Source: Candidatus Defluviibacterium haderslevense
Lineage (GTDB): Bacteria > Bacteroidota > Bacteroidia > Chitinophagales > Saprospiraceae
NCBI GenBank assembly: GCA_016712225.1
Contig: JADJRL010000003.1
Location: forward strand, 4,291,501 to 4,355,500
Direction of reading: 5' to 3'
Length of the DNA stretch: 64,000 nucleotides
Below, piece after piece: positions 62,189 to 64,000 of this stretch. The translations under genes were made by a program, and so were the position numbers. Each line of letters starts with the position of its first letter. The first letter of the stretch is position 1. Below the pieces are notes generated by a model, which saw nothing but the letters and a program-made list of their open reading frames with translations, was not told the DNA's origin and did no database searches.

Positions 62189-62350
62189 ATGGATTCAGAT
62201 AAAATCAATGAATCTGAAGATTATTATCTTGAAGATGGATTTATTGTGTTTACAAGAGCTTTTCACCTCAAGAGAGGATATTGTTGCCATTCAGGATGCA
62301 GGAATTGTCCGTATAAGGATCAATCCAAAGAGCAAACTTCTAACAAATGA
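62189..62350 (+). CDS. DUF5522 small Cys-rich protein
   Basis: A short gene of 53 codons. The protein has YYLEDGFIVFTRAFHLKRG followed by YCCHSGCRNCPY: four cysteines in C-C-x3-C-x2-C, which is the whole family signature (L-K-R-G-Y-C-C-x-S/N-G-C-R-x-C-P-Y). It probably binds zinc or an Fe-S cluster. The start is 8 bases after the DUF6580 stop. Function unknown. Confidence 0.85.
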   Translation: MDSDKINESEDYYLEDGFIVFTRAFHLKRGYCCHSGCRNCPYKDQSKEQTSNK

Positions 62351-62489
62351 TGCCTGAGTAACAGCCTTGAAATTTAAGCCTTACACTATATTCTGAATTC
62401 CTTGACCTATACGCAGAAGAAAAGAGGTTGAAAAATTATTTTGGTAGTATGAAATTCTTCTAAAATATTAATTTCGTTTTAATTAGCAG

Positions 62490-62528
62490 CTTTTTGTTCT
62501 TTTTTCATGAAAAAAAAGAACCAAAAAT
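62490..62528. repeat. Palindromic intergenic element
   Basis: ctttttgttcttttttcatg followed by its inverted half aaaaaaaagaaccaaaaa. The gaaccaaaaattc part also occurs in repeat copy 3 (53222-53234). The remainder of 62351-62879, about 500 bases, has only short broken frames; it looks like decayed repeat DNA between convergent genes. Confidence 0.6.
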
Positions 62529-62879
62529 TCTAGACTGTAAGGTCTAAGCCTAAAATAATTCCATGAAACCTAAATTCAAAAAACTCGCTATTGGCCTTCT
62601 TTCATTTGTTTAGCTTAACACTTGCCCAGCTAGCATTATTGTTCTTTTTATAGCATTATGTTGAGCTCATACAGTTTTGAATTTTTAACGGTTTCATTAC
62701 ATCTTTTTTTTACGGCTTATCCCTTAAGGTCAATCCAAATTTCTATGACTACTTAAAATTATATATTTTTCCCGAGTTTAATTTGTGAGGTAGCTCCATG
62801 AATGATCATATTTTCTTGAATATTGCAAGAAGTTTTGATATTGTGGGTATAATAAAAGACTAATGCGCCTACATTCCAA

Positions 62880-63434
62880 CTATTTAATTGACTTAGGAAT
62901 CCAAGGAATTTCTTTAGTATCTGATCCTAAACCTAGGTAACGGGACAAAACAAATAAATAATCTGAAAGCCTATTGATATAAATCATTAACTGATCATTA
63001 ATGGGTTCAGCATGATGAAGTTCTACCATACATCGCTCCGCACGACGGCAAACTGTCCTACAGACATGAGCCTGAGCCACTAAAACGGACCCACCTGGCA
63101 AAATAAAGTGCTGTAGTGGAGGCAACATCGATTCCATACGATCTATAGCGAGCTCCAAAAAAACGATGTCCTCAGCAGAAAAAACGGGCAATTTCAGACC
63201 CGGTTTAGCAGGATCAGCAGCTAAGTAGGAGCCAATAACAAACAGTTCATTTTGGATCTTTAAAACTTCTTTATGAACTTGTTGATCACTTATTTGGGCA
63301 TTCAGTAGTCCCAAATGGGCATTCAATTCATCAATAGTTCCGTAAGCTGAAATCCTTAAATCATCTTTAGAAACCCGTTTCCCGCCAAAGAGTGAAGTAG
63401 AACCTGAATCTCCGGTTTTGGTATATATCTTCAT
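62880..63434 (-). CDS. Cob(I)alamin adenosyltransferase (PduO type)
   Basis: The 184-residue enzyme attaches the adenosyl group to cobalamin. It has the N-terminal ATP loop [24 protein letters not shown] split over 3-26, [16 protein letters not shown] near 28, and [14 protein letters not shown] near 126 (R-x-x-x-R-R-A-E-R). The length is normal. It overlaps the upstream ABC ATPase gene by 4 bases (ATGA). No B12 synthesis genes are in the window; it probably serves salvage. Confidence 0.94.
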   Translation of the reverse strand: MKIYTKTGDSGSTSLFGGKRVSKDDLRISAYGTIDELNAHLGLLNAQISDQQVHKEVLKIQNELFVIGSYLAADPAKPGLKLPVFSAEDIVFLELAIDRMESMLPPLQHFILPGGSVLVAQAHVCRTVCRRAERCMVELHHAEPINDQLMIYINRLSDYLFVLSRYLGLGSDTKEIPWIPKSIK

Positions 63435-64000
63435 GATGGTTTGGTAATTTGGTCCGACTCAATATATCCATCCTTCAGCCGCACAATACGATCAGCAAAA
63501 GCAGCTATGTCAGGCTCGTGCGTTACAACAATTATGGTATTGCCCCGCTTATGAATCTCCTTAAAAATATTCATAATTTCTTCGGAAGTCTTTGAGTCCA
63601 GGTTTCCGGTAGGTTCATCAGCAAGAATAATTGCTGGATTATTAATTAATGCCCTGGCTATAGCCACACGTTGACGTTGACCCCCGGAAAGTTCATTCGG
63701 TTTATGTGTCATGCGGTCGGCCAAGCCAACTTCCAACAATACTTTTTTCGCCCTTTCCTCCCGATCAGCCTTACTTACCCCTGCGTAGACTAGAGGTAAG
63801 GCGACATTTTCCAGAGCTGTCATTCTGGGTAAAAGATTAAATGTTTGAAATACGAAGCCAATCTCTTTATTTCGAACGTCGGCTAATTCGCCATCACTCA
63901 TTTTGCTGACATCAATTCCATGCAGTATATATTCTCCAGAGGTTGGACTATCCAGGCAACCGATGAGGTTCATCAAGGTTGACTTCCCACTACCTGAAGG
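63431..64000 (-). CDS. ABC transporter ATP-binding protein, MacB/LolD type (partial, 5' end outside window)
   Basis: The frame is open to base 64000 and begins within Walker A (PSGSGKST), so about 40 N-terminal residues are missing. The rest is complete: Q-loop [25 protein letters not shown] signature, Walker [14 protein letters not shown], and the H-loop VVTHEPD. The [12 protein letters not shown] and GNLDSKT forms are those of MacB/LolD exporters of lipoproteins or antimicrobial compounds. The permease would lie elsewhere. It overlaps the adenosyltransferase gene by 4 bases. Confidence 0.93.
   Translation of the reverse strand, partial: PSGSGKSTLMNLIGCLDSPTSGEYILHGIDVSKMSDGELADVRNKEIGFVFQTFNLLPRMTALENVALPLVYAGVSKADREERAKKVLLEVGLADRMTHKPNELSGGQRQRVAIARALINNPAIILADEPTGNLDSKTSEEIMNIFKEIHKRGNTIIVVTHEPDIAAFADRIVRLKDGYIESDQITKPS

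Noticed and set aside
62563..62610. 15-codon ORF in the gap after DUF5522
   Set aside because: Short, ends early, and lies in decayed repeat DNA.

Overview
The window is AT-rich chromosomal DNA from a member of the Bacteroidota, most likely close to the Saprospiraceae/Saprospiria (the lineage is an inference). Several secreted proteins end in type IX secretion (T9SS) C-terminal sorting domains. Promoter -7 elements match the Bacteroidota consensus TAnnTTTG. The primary sigma factor is the short (287 aa) form typical of the phylum. There are PorV/PorQ-like barrels, CRTAC1-type FG-GAP proteins, DUF3179, DUF5522, DUF1573 and CsgG/FlgO-like genes, and start codons rarely have a Shine-Dalgarno site.

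Layout. 1-4 kb (all minus): a cut glycosyltransferase with an N-terminal CYTH-like region; a cassette of two CsgG-like envelope genes flanked by an intact HTH/partner gene pair and by a truncated, fused copy of that pair; tRNA-Arg(UCU) with its own promoter and terminator. 4-11.6 kb: a large T9SS protein, ung, an outer-membrane protein, a HerA/YjgR-like ATPase, a PorV/PorQ-like barrel, a PAP2 phosphatase and a methyltransferase. 11.7-20.1 kb: phosphoglucosamine mutase, cysteine desulfurase, an FG-GAP/ASPIC lipoprotein, a duplicated DVKAI-repeat protein, a DUF3179 membrane protein and a sirtuin. 20.2-27 kb: two tandem M4 metalloproteases with a small lipoprotein. 27-43.3 kb: a plus-strand run of Cys-rich secreted protein, GH2 mannosidase, urocanate hydratase, CBS protein, membrane/HhH protein, thioredoxin-fold lipoprotein, SDR, UbiD-type decarboxylase, RsmF-like methyltransferase, M28 peptidase, FolK, deoxynucleoside kinase and SppA.

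43.3-52 kb is punctuated by repeats: a 26-bp minisatellite, an intergenic repeat family, MITE-like repeats and an IS1380-family element with a frameshifted transposase. Among them lie dienelactone hydrolase, TspO, thioredoxin reductase, shikimate kinase, a DUF1573 lipoprotein, YajC and a PKD/T9SS protein. 51.7-64 kb (mainly minus) is housekeeping: PurC, a Nudix-like protein without a Nudix box, RpoD, polynucleotide phosphorylase, ribosomal protein S15, MazG and RibA, then M1 peptidase, CPBP protease, DUF6580 and DUF5522 proteins, cobalamin adenosyltransferase and a cut ABC ATPase.

The observations I would follow first are: (i) the ribA leader, with a 29-codon ORF and a perfect terminator ending about 5 nt before the ribA start, whose 3' arm can pair with the small ORF; (ii) the CsgG-like cassette between intact and fused copies of a small HTH/partner pair; (iii) the CYTH-like/GT2 fusion; (iv) the duplicated DVKAI-repeat protein; (v) a ~110-bp element found three times just 3' of minus-strand genes. 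I saw no CRISPR array, prophage or obvious defence island.
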